64,000 bases of DNA from Crocodylus rhombifer (taxonomy: Eukaryota; Chordata; Crocodylia; Crocodylidae): positions 1-64,000 of the forward strand of contig JAVSML010018945.1 in the NCBI GenBank assembly GCA_038503035.1. The letters are read 5' to 3'. Below are positions 35,830 to 46,989 of this stretch, in pieces (position 1 is the stretch's first letter; the number at the start of each line of letters is the position of its first letter). Below the pieces are notes generated by a model. It did not search any database and was not told the DNA's origin. It saw only the letters and a list, made by a program, of their open reading frames with translations. A program made the position numbers and the translations under genes.

Positions 35830-36120
35830 TCAGTCCTACTAAAGTCACGGTCTCCATGCAATCAAGTATCATTAGACCCACAGAATAATGATGCACTGTA
35901 TAAAAATGTATTTCCTTTTACATGGTTACCTTTGCTGTCTTTCTACTGATACCTCCTTGTTCTTGTATTCTAAGTAGGTAAAAAGAAACATGTCATTTAT
36001 TCTTTCCAGACATTATATACCTCTATCAAGTCACCATCTTTAATCCCTTTTAGTCCCTTCTTTAAACTTCATTCCCTTTTTTTTCAGTCTCTCCTTACAT
36101 AGCTTGTCTACAACAGGATT
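35830..36120 (-). mobile_element. CR1-like LINE 3' region, antisense
   Basis: The plus strand holds CTTGTTCTTGTATTCTAAG, CATTATATACCTCTATCAAG, TCACCATCTTTAATCCC and CAGTCTCTCCTTACATAGC in the order seen in antisense CR1 (ATAGACCTCTATCATATCCCC...TCAATCTCTCCTCATA). Diverged. A further antisense CR1-like piece lies at 36,470-36,545 (GATGACCAAAACTAAGCACG, ATTCATGGTGAGGGCATGCC). Confidence 0.55.
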
Positions 36121-36344
36121 TTATCAGGTTTTTCTGTTTAATAGGATTTTAATTATGTTGTTGCAAAATCCGTTGTAGATCTAGTTTAGAAAGGATGCAA
36201 ACATCTGTTCCCAGTTCCTGACTAGGAACAGGTTTTAAAATTATGTTAGTAAACATGTATAGAGCATGATTTTAAATGCCAGCATAGATGAGCCTATGGA
36301 GAAGACTTTTCATACTTCTATACCCCATCTCCTTGGGTCAGGGT

Positions 36345-36425
36345 CATCTTCTTGTTCTATTTATGCAGTACCTAGCCCATAGGGTCTCAGGACTCCTAGG
36401 TGTTACCACAACAGAAATAATATTA
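36345..36425 (+). repeat. Ancient retroposon tail (CTAGCCCATAGGGTC...CTCCTAGGTGTTACC)
   Basis: CAGTACCTAGCCCATAGGGT, ACTCCTAGGTGTTACCACAA and AGAAATAATATTA follow the common sauropsid 3'-tail phrase (CGCCTAGCACAATGGGGTCC...CTCCTAGGCGCTACCACAATAC). It sits between antisense CR1 pieces. Confidence 0.45.
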
Positions 36426-37197
36426 ATCATTTTCATCAGCAGTCTCTGAGCATTTCTGTGTTTGCAATATTTTATTAAGAGGAGATGACCAAAACTAAGC
36501 ACGTTATTCATGGTGAGGGCATGCCACTGCTTCATATACATGAAATTAAACATTCAGTCTGAAAGCAAAACATCTATACCTTAACCCAGATAAAGCAGAT
36601 GCGATGTCTGTTGGCAAGAGAAGCATTTAGAGGTATGGGCAGGAGCCAGGACTGTGCCATATATTCAAAAGTTATTTCTCTGCCTTTTTACCAAAAAGGC
36701 ACCATTTCAAAATCACAGCCTCCTCTCAGTAGGGGCTTTCAGTTGCAGGAACCCATCTTGCTAAGAGGAGGGAATTTCAGTCTATTAAAACCTGAGTTTA
36801 GCAACCTTCTTAGCAGGCTGCAAAACACGCTTGTTGCATTTAGTGCTTGGCTTTTGGTGTTTTAGTTTTTCAATTTAATTTGTAATTTATTCTTTATAAT
36901 TGCAACAGCAATCTGCCATGGCAATGTGCATACTACAGATTAATCCATAAGTGCTCTTCCCTTCTGGAACCAGTTTTCACTGTTAGTAAAAAAAGCTGCT
37001 GACAAAACCTGGCTAGAGAGACAAAGTCCTTAATATCATGGGGAACCTTTTACTGCAAATGAAGTTAAGCAGGTGAAAGCTACCTTAGCTGGCTCACCAG
37101 TTTCTCTGAAGGCAAAACAATTGGAACATGCAGCCTTGGTATAGCTGACAGGGAAAAGGTTAATATACATCTGCTTCTGAATATGATTATGGCTAGG

Positions 37198-37400
37198 TGA
37201 TGTCAGGGGGAACCGCTGAGGAGGGAGAGAGAGCAGTTTATACCAATTTGAGCAGAGAAGCTTTAAGGCAGGAAAAAATCCACTCCCCCCAACCTTAGAA
37301 TCATAGGGACTGCGCTACAGGAGAGACTGCTTCCACAGAGCTGTGCTAACTCGCATGAGAGTACAGGAGAGATCAGCTGTAATAAGACTGAGATGAAGCC
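37198..37400 (+). promoter_or_regulatory. Proximal promoter and leader of MCHR1
   Basis: About 160-200 bp upstream of the start codon are a CRE/AP-1-like site (TGATGTCA, 37,198-37,205) and a TATA-like TTTATA (37,237-37,242). Initiation near 37,265-37,275 would give a leader of about 130 nt. This is inferred from motifs and spacing. No CpG island is present, in keeping with a tissue-restricted receptor gene. Confidence 0.4.
37355..37396 (+). promoter_or_regulatory. Upstream ORF 1 in the MCHR1 leader
   Basis: A 13-codon frame starts at ATG 37,355 and stops at TGA 37,394-37,396. Its stop codon overlaps the next upstream ATG (37,393) in an ATGA arrangement. Present in the mRNA only if transcription starts upstream of 37,355. 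Confidence 0.4.
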
Positions 37401-37425
37401 ATGGATCTTCTGCCCTTCGGACTGA
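37393..37425 (+). promoter_or_regulatory. Upstream ORF 2 overlapping the MCHR1 start codon
   Basis: A 10-codon frame starts at ATG 37,393, eight bases before the MCHR1 start, and ends at TGA 37,423-37,425, inside the MCHR1 coding region in another frame. A ribosome using it would bypass the main start. Its Kozak context is fair (G at -3, A at +4), while the main ATG has G at -3 and G at +4. Confidence 0.4.
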
Positions 37426-37470
37426 ACATCAGCAACAACTCTGAACCTGGAGCCAACCTGACCACTGCCA
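37401..37470 (+). CDS. MCHR1: Melanin-concentrating hormone receptor 1, coding exon 1
   Basis: The exon encodes the extracellular N terminus, 23 codons plus one base, starting Met-Asp-Leu-Leu-Pro as in the mammalian short-form receptor. Three N-glycosylation sequons are visible: Asn9 (NIS), Asn12 (NNS) and Asn19 (NLT), equivalent in place to those of the human receptor. The start was chosen because ATG 37,401 has a good Kozak context (GCCATGG) and an in-frame TGA lies 12 bases upstream (37,389-37,391). That stop excludes an N-terminal extension like the one once proposed for human. The exon ends in a consensus donor, A|GTGAGT, phase 1. It joins the exon at 41,959, creating a Lys codon at residue 24. 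Confidence 0.88.
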
Positions 37471-38109
37471 GTGAGTACAGCTTTCCACATCTGGGGAGAA
37501 TAGGCACTGATTTCTCTTTTAATCATGCTGCTTGTAAAACCTTATGCAGGCTAAGTGGAGGTACGGAAGCCAACAACTGAACAAAACCTGCCAGTAGAAT
37601 CTGAAGGGGAGAAGGAGGGGATTGGGATAAAATAGGATGGACGGAAGAAAAAGAAGAGATTGTTTTGGAAGCACTGAATAGATATTAGGAAGCCAGGAAA
37701 AGAGTGGCCTGGAGGGAAATTAGAATATACCGATTTTTCTGAGAATAGAGAAATTGATTGAGCAGAAGGAAGGAAGGGAGAAAAAAATAATTAGTAGACT
37801 TGGGGAGAACATACAGAATCCTCTTTTATTTAGACACAGAAATGGTTCACCTGCAAAATAAACCCAAACACCAGCTTCCTAGGGAAAAGAGGAAAGAATT
37901 AAGAGAGCAGAGACTAACCTCTGAAGAGACTATAGCCTAACTTTCTTTTGTTGGATTTCTTTGGAATGTCTTCATATTGAATATTTCCCACTGCTGCCCT
38001 CCTAGCGATGTCAGCAATGGTGAGAGCACTAGCATAGACAAATTGCTGGCATCCTATCAAACATGTCATCTAACCCTGCTTGGAGCAAATCTAAAGAACA
38101 GAATGGTTG

Positions 38110-39770
38110 TAAAGCTGACAAGCTGCTAATGTCTTGTCTGCACACAGGCTCTTGCTATCACAACCCTGGTGGCGATGCACCAGTGTCACAGCCATAATAA
38201 GAGTGCTCTATACTCTCTACTGCCACATGGCAGCACTGAAACCAAGCAGATTAAGATACTTGATGGTGGCCCCCAAGGAAAGGAATTTGAGTGGCAGGGG
38301 TACCTTGGACTATAACAGAGTTCGCAGTTGTAGCACCACTATCATGCTGCAACATACCCTGTGAAGAAGATTGGCATGTCCACACATCAAGTGGGTTTAC
38401 AGGGCAGAGCCCCAGTGTGGTAAGCTCACAATCAGCTGGTTGAAGACCACAGCTGTCCAGGCAGGGAATAACTATCAGCTGATTGTCAAAACCCTGCACC
38501 TCACAGTTCGTCCCTGGCTGCCAGGGTGCAGGAGATCAGAAGCTTGCTGCTGGGAATTTAAATTCCCACTGGGGACTTCAAACCCTGCCATGAGCCTCTG
38601 ATTCCCCATAACTTAGCAGTGTAACCACCACTGTTAGGCATGGCATTTATTTAAAGTCCTCCACAGGGGAAGTCCTTCAGCTCCAGTGCCATGGGCAGGC
38701 AGCTGATTGCTAGCAGTCCTTGCATACCTGTGAGAAGTCAACAAGCTACATGTGCAGTCCAGCTGCACACAGTTTCCTGACAGCCCTAGCACACGGGGAC
38801 CCTGGGATAGGGAGCATCTCCCCAGACTTAGGATTCCTTTATGCTGGGGATGCCTGTGCCTTGTGTGCAACCCAGCTGGGCAGCACATGCAATTTTTAAA
38901 TGTGCCAGCACTCCAGGGCTGGGGTAAACAATCAGCTGATTGTTGCATACCCTAAAACTGGGCATGCCATGCCGAGGCCTGCAACTTTCCACCCTGGAGC
39001 CTTGCCATCACGCTTACATACATATAGTTGCCCACCACCACCCCACCCTTAAAAAAACCAAACAAAACCAAAAAAAGGTAGCCCTGTGCCCTACAAGAAG
39101 AGGCCATAGGCAGCCATACACATCCCCCTTTTCCCTGCCAGCATCATGCACAGCCCCAGAGATGCAACAAAAGCCTCCAGGGCTGCTGGCTTCTTTGTGC
39201 TTGGGCCTCAACGGTCTTGACTGCCGCCAAATTCAAAAAGAACAAAAAAGGCCATTTGGGTCCCAGCAGCTTCCCCCTTCTCAGAGACATAAGCGACTGG
39301 TGTGGGGGTGCAGGGGGGCACATGCCCCTCAACTGGGCCATGCCTGCTACTGCCGCCAGCGGCATCTGCGGGAGCTCACCAGCTCCTCCCCTGCTGCTGA
39401 CGCTGCTGGAGGCATCTGTGGGTGCCCTCCCAGACTCAGGAGGCACCAGTCGTCCATGCACCTGACTGTGTAATCATCTACATTACAGCTGCTCAGTTTA
39501 TTTATAAGAATAGGATGAGATACCACATCGAACATAGGTTGCACCATTGCTCTTCAATGGTGCATTCAGCTGATGCCCCATAACTATATAAACATTCACT
39601 GTGATAAAGTGGAAAAAAACATTTATAGGTGTTGTCCCACAATCATTTGGGGCACTTGTGGCATGACAAGCAGCGAAGACATCTATATGCTTGCATTGAA
39701 GCTTCATGTGTTGCCACAAAGGTGACATCTGTTCACAGCCTTAGGCTTCTCTGACATGTACTCTTCCAAC
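38110..39770. repeat. Repeat-rich segment with CAGCTGATTGT motifs inside the MCHR1 intron
   Basis: ATCAGCTG(G/A)TTG-type motifs recur at about 38,432, 38,475 and 38,933. A family E copy lies at 39,632-39,742 (matching 23,868-23,990). A perfect 10-bp hairpin, TGCACCATTG / CAATGGTGCA, lies at about 39,540-39,565. GC-rich parts (39,150-39,450) give overlapping spurious frames on both strands. Boundaries and superfamily are unresolved. Confidence 0.4.
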
Positions 39771-41059
39771 GCCAGTATCAGGACAGAGCTGTAGAAAAGG
39801 GTGCATGGAAAAGGGCTCCCTCATGCTTGCAGCTTCCCAGCTACCATTGTCAGCCAGTTTAAACCTGAAAGCAACCCATGAGCCTTTAAATAAATGTCAG
39901 CTATCTGTCCACTGTCCAGATGGAGACTGCCCCATGCCATTGGTGCAACTCCTTTCAGCATTTGTGGAGAGTGCTTTTGAACCATGACAGTCAGCTTAAT
40001 AAAAAACTAAAACAATTTTTAAAAAGATCTTCAAGTTCAACACCGAATTGCTTTCTCAGGAAATGCAATGATACAATGATACTCCAAAGTCAGTGGTGCT
40101 CCCTCTCCTGGAGGATTGATTGGGTTCAGTTCTGGTCACTTCATCTCAAAAGCAAAGATGCGTAACAACAGGAGGAGGTTAAGGATGAGTGGCAAAAGAG
40201 ATGAATGGAATGGAGGGATTGTCATAGTGAGTCTGGAAAGACTGACTGTTAGTTTGCAGAAGCGATTAATAAAAGGGACATAATAATGGTATAGGAAATA
40301 AAATAAAATATAGAGGATTTAAATGGTGTTCTCCTTACTCTGATAGGAGAACAAAAGGGCCATTCAGTGAAATTGGGTAAAAGGAGATGCTTTTTAACAC
40401 AGTTCAGTGTTATCTTGTGCCAGGGAGTTTCACAAGTTATCACTGAGGCTAAAAACTTAGTATGATTTTAAAGTAGGATCAGACTTTACGGGTGCTTGCC
40501 GACATTAAAAACAAACAAACAAACGGCACTTTAAACCTGGCATTTCAGTGATTGAATCAGGTATTAGCTAAAAGCACTAATAAGCCCCAGTGAAGCATCT
40601 GATATTTACAGACACTGCAGAGCTGGGTCAAAGCAATGCACTGCTTCTTCCAGTAAAGCACATTTTGGTTTGTTTTGTAACATTTGCAAGCAGCCTATAT
40701 TTTTAACTAAATAATAAAACTATTACCTACCTAATGTATAAAGGATAAAACCTCACCTACTTGAGGGCCCAAGGTGACTGTGAAATACCTAGGATTAGAC
40801 ATCAGTGTTCTCTCAATTATTCTATAATTGTACTTTATGAACTTCCCTGAACCTTGCCTTGAACGATATTTTACATTGCTCAGTCTGATGCAGGAGACTA
40901 GAGTACAGCAGCCACAGGTCACAGGTTTGATATGTTTTTGCAATTCTCATAGAGAGCTATGTGTACAGCCCACAACTTGAATACCCAGGGGTGCTATAGA
41001 TCCTGTCATGGGTGGATCCAAAGGGGATGCAGTGTCATGGCCACACCCTAAGTTTCTGA

Positions 41060-41645
41060 TTATGCCTCAAGAGCAGCAGCCAGGGACTTGAGTCCAGACG
41101 AAGGTAAGAATTCCCTTCCTTCCTTCCTTCCTTCCCCTCTGTGCTCAAAGTCACAGCCCCTCTCCTCCCTATCCCTTCCCTTCTTATTTCCCCCTTCCCC
41201 AGCCTACTACTGCTGGTGTCCACACTCTCCTGTGGCTAAGGGGAGCTCTTGTTTGCTGCAGCCAGGCTGCACAGGGGCTGGGATCAGCCCAGGACAGTGG
41301 CAGAGGCAGGGATGTTTCTGCCTTTTCTGCCTGCTCCCTCTTGGTGCTCCCCACTACCCTGGGAGCAGGCACAGGGAAGGGGAATGTGCCTGCCTACCAC
41401 TACCACTGCTGCTATGGTGCCAGGTGAGTGCAGATCCCTCACAGCCTGGCTGGAATGGGCAAGAGATTCCCTTGCCCCCAGGACAATGCAGACACCAGCA
41501 GCAGCAGTCATGAGAGGGATGCATGGGAGAGGAAGGAGATGCAGATGGAAGTAGAAGGATGTGCCACTGAGCATGGAGGGAAAAGGGCAGGGAATTCTTA
41601 CCTTCTTTTTTGGACTTAAGACCCCAGTTGCAGCTCTTGTCTGAG
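41060..41645. mobile_element. Foldback element in the MCHR1 intron
   Basis: The left arm (41,060-41,200) and right arm (41,540-41,645) are inverted versions of one another. Each contains, in opposite orientation, the GAATTCTTACCTTC, GGACTTAAG/GGACTCAAG and GCTGCTCTTG/GCAGCTCTTG blocks. The left arm carries a TTCC repeat (41,116-41,137). The arm sequence also occurs at 21,813-22,000 near the CpG island. Non-coding, probably a MITE. Confidence 0.6.
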
Positions 41646-41958
41646 GTCTGCCTGGCCTGGTGAAGGGGAGGGGTGGGGAGGAGGCTGGGAGCAGGAGTGC
41701 AGCCACCCTGGCAGGCCTGGTCAGTGAAACCACCCCCCACCTCACCCCTCTTTGTAAAATCTTGGACCTGTTTCTGGATCCTGTCCACTAGCAGCTTTTG
41801 CTTGAGAAGCCAGGACTGGAACAGCAGAAAGTACAAGAGTACTTGTAAAAGGGAGGTGTGTTGGCAGAACCTTTTTGCCAGGAGTAAATTTTGTCACAAA
41901 CCTGAAGCTCTAAATGACAGAAGTCTACCCTTTGTCAGTATGTTTTCTTGGTTTTCAG

Positions 41959-42872
41959 AGTGGCCAGATCTGCAGAGCATCTCTTATACCAGTTTTATCA
42001 TGCCTTCTGTGTTTGGCATTATCTGTCTGCTGGGCACTGCTGGCAACTCTGTAGTCATCTTTACTGTAGTGAAAAAATCCAAGTTCCACTGGTGTCACAA
42101 CGTCACAGACATCTTTATTATCAATCTCTCTGTCGTGGACCTCCTCTTCCTCTTGGGCATGCCCTTCATGATCCACCAGCTCCTGGGAAATGGCATCTGG
42201 CACTTTGGTGAGACGATGTGTACACTCATCACTGCCATGGATGCTAACAGTCAATTCACCAGCACTTACATTCTGACTGCTATGTCCATTGACCGGTATT
42301 TGGCTACAGTTCACCCCATCTCCTCCTCAAGATTCAGGAAGCCCTTTGTTGCTACCTTGGTTATCTGTCTCCTCTGGATACTCTCTTTTATCAGCATTAC
42401 CCCAGTTTGGCTCTATGCCAGGCTTATTCCATTCCCTGACGGGACTGTGGGTTGTGGCATCCGCCTTCCACATCCAGAAACTGACTTGTACTGGTTCACT
42501 TTGTACCAGTTTTTTCTGGCCTTCACCCTTCCCTTTGTGGTCATTGCTGCTGCCTATGCACGTATCCTCCAACATATGAAGTCTTCCGTAGCCCCAACTA
42601 CTCAGCGCAGCGTCCAGCTGAGGCTCAAGCGAGTGACACGAACTGCCATTGCTATATGTCTGGTCTTCTTTACCTGTTGGTCACCATATCACCTGCTACA
42701 GTTGATACAGCTGTCCATCAGCCGCCCAACCCTTACCTTCTACTACACATACAATGCAGCCATCAGCCTGGGCTATGCAAACAGTTGCCTCAACCCCTTT
42801 GTGTATATTATGCTCTGTGACACTTTTCGTCAACGTCTGGTCCTCTCTGTCAAGCCTGTGGCACAGGAGTAG
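41959..42872 (+). CDS. MCHR1: Melanin-concentrating hormone receptor 1, coding exon 2 (seven-transmembrane core)
   Basis: This exon encodes residues 24-327 of a class A peptide GPCR that binds melanin-concentrating hormone and, in mammals, couples to Gi/o and Gq in neurons controlling feeding and energy balance. Approximate membrane segments: TM1 38-61, TM2 75-98, TM3 110-137, TM4 153-175, TM5 203-226, TM6 250-275, TM7 284-306. Visible hallmarks are the TM3 aspartate Asp118 (equivalent to human Asp123, the ligand-arginine contact), the Cys111-Cys189 disulfide pair, DRY at 135-137, CWSP at 263-266 and NPFVY at 302-306. Identity to the human receptor is high through the core, for example in the TM2 and TM3 segments. 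The product is 327 residues against 353 in human; most of the difference is an early TAG that removes about 20 residues of the cytoplasmic tail. Only two coding exons, as in mammals. Confidence 0.96.
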
Positions 42873-43037
42873 CAGAGGTCAGCCTCATGGTGCCAAAAAG
42901 ATGGATATCAGGCCCAAGATTAAAACCACCTGACATAAAAGAAATATAATATATGGTTGCAAGCACCTTGAGCCCAGAAAAACTTTGAATAGTCAGAGAT
43001 TAGCCAGAGATAATTAGAAAGAACAACTTGAGGGAAC

Positions 43038-43043
43038 AATAAA
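43038..43043 (+). other. MCHR1: Candidate polyadenylation signal for MCHR1
   Basis: AATAAA lies 166 bases after the stop codon. A second AATAAA lies at 43,840-43,845. Which is used cannot be told from sequence alone. Confidence 0.4.
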
Positions 43044-43049
43044 ATAATG

Positions 43050-46000
43050 ATAAAACTTAGCTGAACAACTCTGAAGGGAATATGGTGATTGTCTACAGAC
43101 CTTGAAGGATGTAAACACCAAGGAAGAAGGATTAGTTAGGATGATATGAGATCCATATCTAGAGTAACTGAGCAAAGGAAAATTTTCAAGAGGAACAGCA
43201 CCCTCCCCTCTTGAAGCAGAAAGAGGATGGTGGCTGACAACAGTTATCAAGACCCAAGGGAAGGTCTAAAGCCATGAACACAGTAGTGGTCTTTTAAAAA
43301 GCTTCCAGACTCCTACTCAGACACAGGGTACCTTTTCTCCACTGGGATGTTCCTGGGAGGCAAGGGATTAAATTAAAATAGAGTAGGTCCCAGACAAAGA
43401 AAATGTGTAAACTACAACTAATGATGGAAATAGGTATTAATAAATGAGTCCAACATAATTAGAAAGTTGTAGTTGACACATACAAGCACAATCTTGGAAA
43501 GTCAAAGCTTTAGATTTTAGGAAAAGTCTTTCTCTCTATTTCTGTCTCATGTCCATCTATAGCAACTTGTGTTGAGATATTTGAAGGATGAGAATTTGTG
43601 GAGTAACTCCAATTGTCATATTTTGGAAAAAAGATGAGGTAGTTTAGGTTCTCTGAGTGGACTCACAGAACATATTATTAGAATCAAGGAAAATGTTCCC
43701 TTAAGTTTTCAGTGGAGTTAGTGGTGGAGGGTCTGCATGTTTGAGTCAGTGGCTTGTCTGTGACTAAGGAGAAGAGGAATTGTTGATTTATATTTACAAA
43801 ACACTAGCTGCTAATATATCCAGAGTGTACCACTATTAAAATAAAGTAAGTCTGCTTTTTATGCTTGTCATGGCAAACACACCTGTATTAAGCATAGTGG
43901 GTGAAATAGCCTGTGATAAAGGATGTCAAACTAGCTAATATAATTATCCCCTCTGAGTTTAAAATCTATTAATAATATATCTGCATCATTTTCATCCTGT
44001 GGTAACTAGAAGTTTGTGGTCCTCATGAAAATGTGGATGATGAACAATCGTTTGCAAATAAGATTGCTCCATGCAGGACTTCATTGTTAGACAGAACATG
44101 ATGATAAGGGGTAATAATACATGACAGTTAAGGTTCCTTGAGGAACCTTACATTTGGGTATTATGGCTTCCAAGCATCTTATTTCAACAAGATTATTCTT
44201 ATGAGCTGCCTTCAGCAGCTGAGAGAAGTAAGGAAGTCCTGTTCCTCTCCAGGTTGGGGGTGTTGGTGCGTGCTCAGTTGCTTGATGGGGACAGGACACA
44301 CTATCTAGCTGGCATGTACAAATTGTAAGAGGATGGACCATGCTTAGTACAGAACACATCTTCTGAGAGTGTAGAAGTCAAACTCTAACCACACTTGAGC
44401 AAGAACATACACACTGCAGGGAGTGAAGGGGTTGCCAAAAAGTTACAGTTTCATTTCTGGGTAGTACTTCACAATGACACATCCCTGACACCACAGTAAT
44501 TTCTGCCATATCTCAATTCCCTGCTTTTTTTCTGCCAAATCTCAATTCCCTGCTGCAAAGCATGGAAGTGACAGAGCTGCTTACTAAACCAGCTGTAAGC
44601 ATTTTTCAACATGAGTAAAATATACACAATACTTCCACCATCTGGTCCTGAGAAACAGCTGAACTATTTTAACTGAAGCTTTCCAGACATGTTCACTCCG
44701 AGACAGACACATAACATGGAACATTTTGGCTCAAGCAAACAGTCTGGCAAAGGTATAAACCACAGGGTCTTGGAATGGAAACGAACAAGAATCCTTAACT
44801 GCAGGCATCACTACATGCATCAACTATAATGAAACCACCTTTGTTTGATTTGTGAAACCTGTAAGATAAGAAACCACCATGATGTGGCTGGACAAAGACA
44901 CTGGAGCCTTTTGTGCATCATAACAATTAGGTTATGGATTTTACCATCTTTTCCTGATATCAACAATGGTAGAGACAGCATCCGCAGGATTTAGATGTCT
45001 GAAACTATGGTGTCCAATCATACTAGGTGACACCGGGGGGCAATGGAAACGCACACCCACAGAGCTTTACACGTCCATTGCTATTGCTACCACTAAAGTT
45101 GGATTTGTAGTAGTGAATTATTGGTTCCAAATCTGACAATGAAGACACAACCAGGAAGGCAGTCATACCTAATGTAAACCAGAAACTTAGAACATTGTTA
45201 TGCCTATGTACACTACAGTAATAAGATAGTAAAATGTGATTGTAGTTTAACACTTTTTTCTTGTCTGCATGAACCAAAGAAACATGTCCTAAACAGTGAG
45301 GGTATCAGTATAAAAAGTAAAACTTTCTCACTTTTTTTAACACTAGCACAGCTCCTTCACAGGTACAAACAGGTTGCAGATATTCAGATTTAAGCTAGCT
45401 TTTAGGAGGACTGGATGACACAGTGATAAAATCACAGGTACCTCACACTAAGATTTCCACAGTTCTAGGTAGAGCAGCACCAGTGGGAAATTTGAAGGAA
45501 AAGCTCAGCCAGCAAGTTTAAGAGGAACAACAGGGGCACCTTTATATAATTATTTTAACGCAAGTAATAGCTGATTGTGAGTTTGGCTAGTATCATCTGT
45601 AGCCAGGCAATAAAGCCTTGAATTGCATCAGACTTCCCAGAAACCATTGCTACCAAAATAAATCCTTTTAATCTACTTTGTGTTTATTTCTGTCATCCAG
45701 AGCACCTGCATGAAATATAGGAGGTATTTAAGAAGCCATCCAAGCAATAACATACATGGCTCTAACTGCTAATGGATTTATTCCACATGATCCATCTCTA
45801 CTGGCGACCTCTACAAGACGATAAAAAGGGGGGGGGGTACTTTTTGCACATTTTTGCTTCTTGATGAGAAATGAAAATGGTCTGAAATGTCCTCCTCTTC
45901 TCAAAATGTTCCCACCCCTATTCCAATACATCCTGTACATCATAAATTTGTGTCTTGTATAGCCTGCTTTTCTTGAGAGATCATTCAGAGGAGTATTAGG

Positions 46001-46520
46001 AAGCAGGATTAGGCTATCACAAAGGCAACACACAAGTGAATTCTGGTGAGAGGGAAGTGATTTCTTTTCAGTCCATTTACATGTCTTCTCATTTCTTCAC
46101 GCTGGGTACATTTGTTTAATTCAAAAAAGGCTTCTAAAATGTTTGGAAAAAACACTGATTAAGATTTAACTTCCTGAAGCAGGAGATAGGCTAATGTATC
46201 TGGGAAATGTTGCACAGAATCTGTCTATGAGACCCATGTTGCACTCTGGAAACAAATCCCTGTAAATTGATGCCATCAGGATTACAAGTTAAGCAGAGAG
46301 CCTTTTTCAACTGACAGACACAGGCAGAGCTGCAATTACAGCTGAGAATGAAATACAGCTGTACTTCCCCTCACCAGCTTACCTGATAACCAGTCACTAA
46401 TTCTTATCCCCCTGGAGTTTAAACTTACCTTGCTCATTCGGAGAATTAGGCTGCATGCATGTGTTAAAAGAGAAGTTTGTATCACGCCTGTTGGTTTAAC
46501 CACAGCCTTTAAACATCTGC
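43050..46520. other. No gene seen; intergenic, one small tandem duplication
   Basis: A 29-bp unit (TTCTGCCATATCTCAATTCC...) is tandemly duplicated at about 44,501-44,556. A G10 run sits at about 45,829-45,838. No exon of the gene next to MCHR1 in mammals (SLC25A17) was recognised. Confidence 0.4.
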
Positions 46521-46525
46521 CTAAA

Positions 46526-46987
46526 CAGGTTTCCCTCGCTTTATGCTGTACATGGCGCTCCTGGAAAACAGCACATAACTCGAATTTACATAAAGGGAAC
46601 CCACTTTACAATGTAACAAATAGGGATGCATTCCAAGACCTTGACTGTACTGACCCCCAGTCCCATTTCTACCACTTTTACAAGACAATTTTGGTACTCA
46701 CTAACAGCAGACAGTACACACAAACACTGGGCATTATCATAATGGGGATGACAACTACAGAAACACGTGTCACAATGAGTGAGGAGCACAGATTCACACA
46801 GGAGACTATATTTTGGTATGCATCACTCCTACAATGCGCCGCACAAAGCAACTGACTGCGGGCTTCCACCATACCGATCACATAAGACTGAATTTACCTT
46901 GCATGTGATGCATTTTTGGTATAAAGAGGGTCATCGCAAAAGAGTGAATTCGCACATACAGAATCCGCATAAAGCAAAGAAAACCTG
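46526..46987. mobile_element. Tigger-like (Tc/mariner, pogo group) non-autonomous element
   Basis: The left end CAGGTTTCCCTCGCTTTATG, followed by GTACATGGCGCTCCTGGAAA and ATAACTCGAATTTACATAAA, is typical of Tigger termini (CAGG..TCCCTCGC..TAACG...GTTCCTGGAAAA). The right end is its inverted counterpart (reverse complement CAGGTTTTCTTTGCTTTATG). TA follows the right end (46,988-46,989); the left flank has decayed to AA. The 462-bp interior has no transposase domain. Confidence 0.7.
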
Positions 46988-46989
46988 TA

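Larger units (their letters stand above)
37471..41958 (+). other. MCHR1: MCHR1 intron (4,488 bp), repeat-laden
   Basis: GT-AG intron, phase 1, with donor GTGAGT and acceptor TTTTCTTGGTTTTCAG. The position matches the single intron between the N-terminal tail and TM1 in mammalian MCHR1. It contains dispersed repeats at about 38,110-39,770, an AAAC-repeat near 40,510, a (TTCC)n run at 41,116-41,137 and a foldback element at 41,060-41,645. The last 285 bases upstream of exon 2 happen to be open in the exon 2 frame. Confidence 0.85.

Noticed and set aside
41673..41958. N-terminal extension of MCHR1 as a single-exon 399-residue protein
   Set aside because: The extension has no similarity to the receptor N terminus. 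A consensus acceptor at 41,958 and a matching exon 1 with glycosylation sites at 37,401 give the known gene structure.
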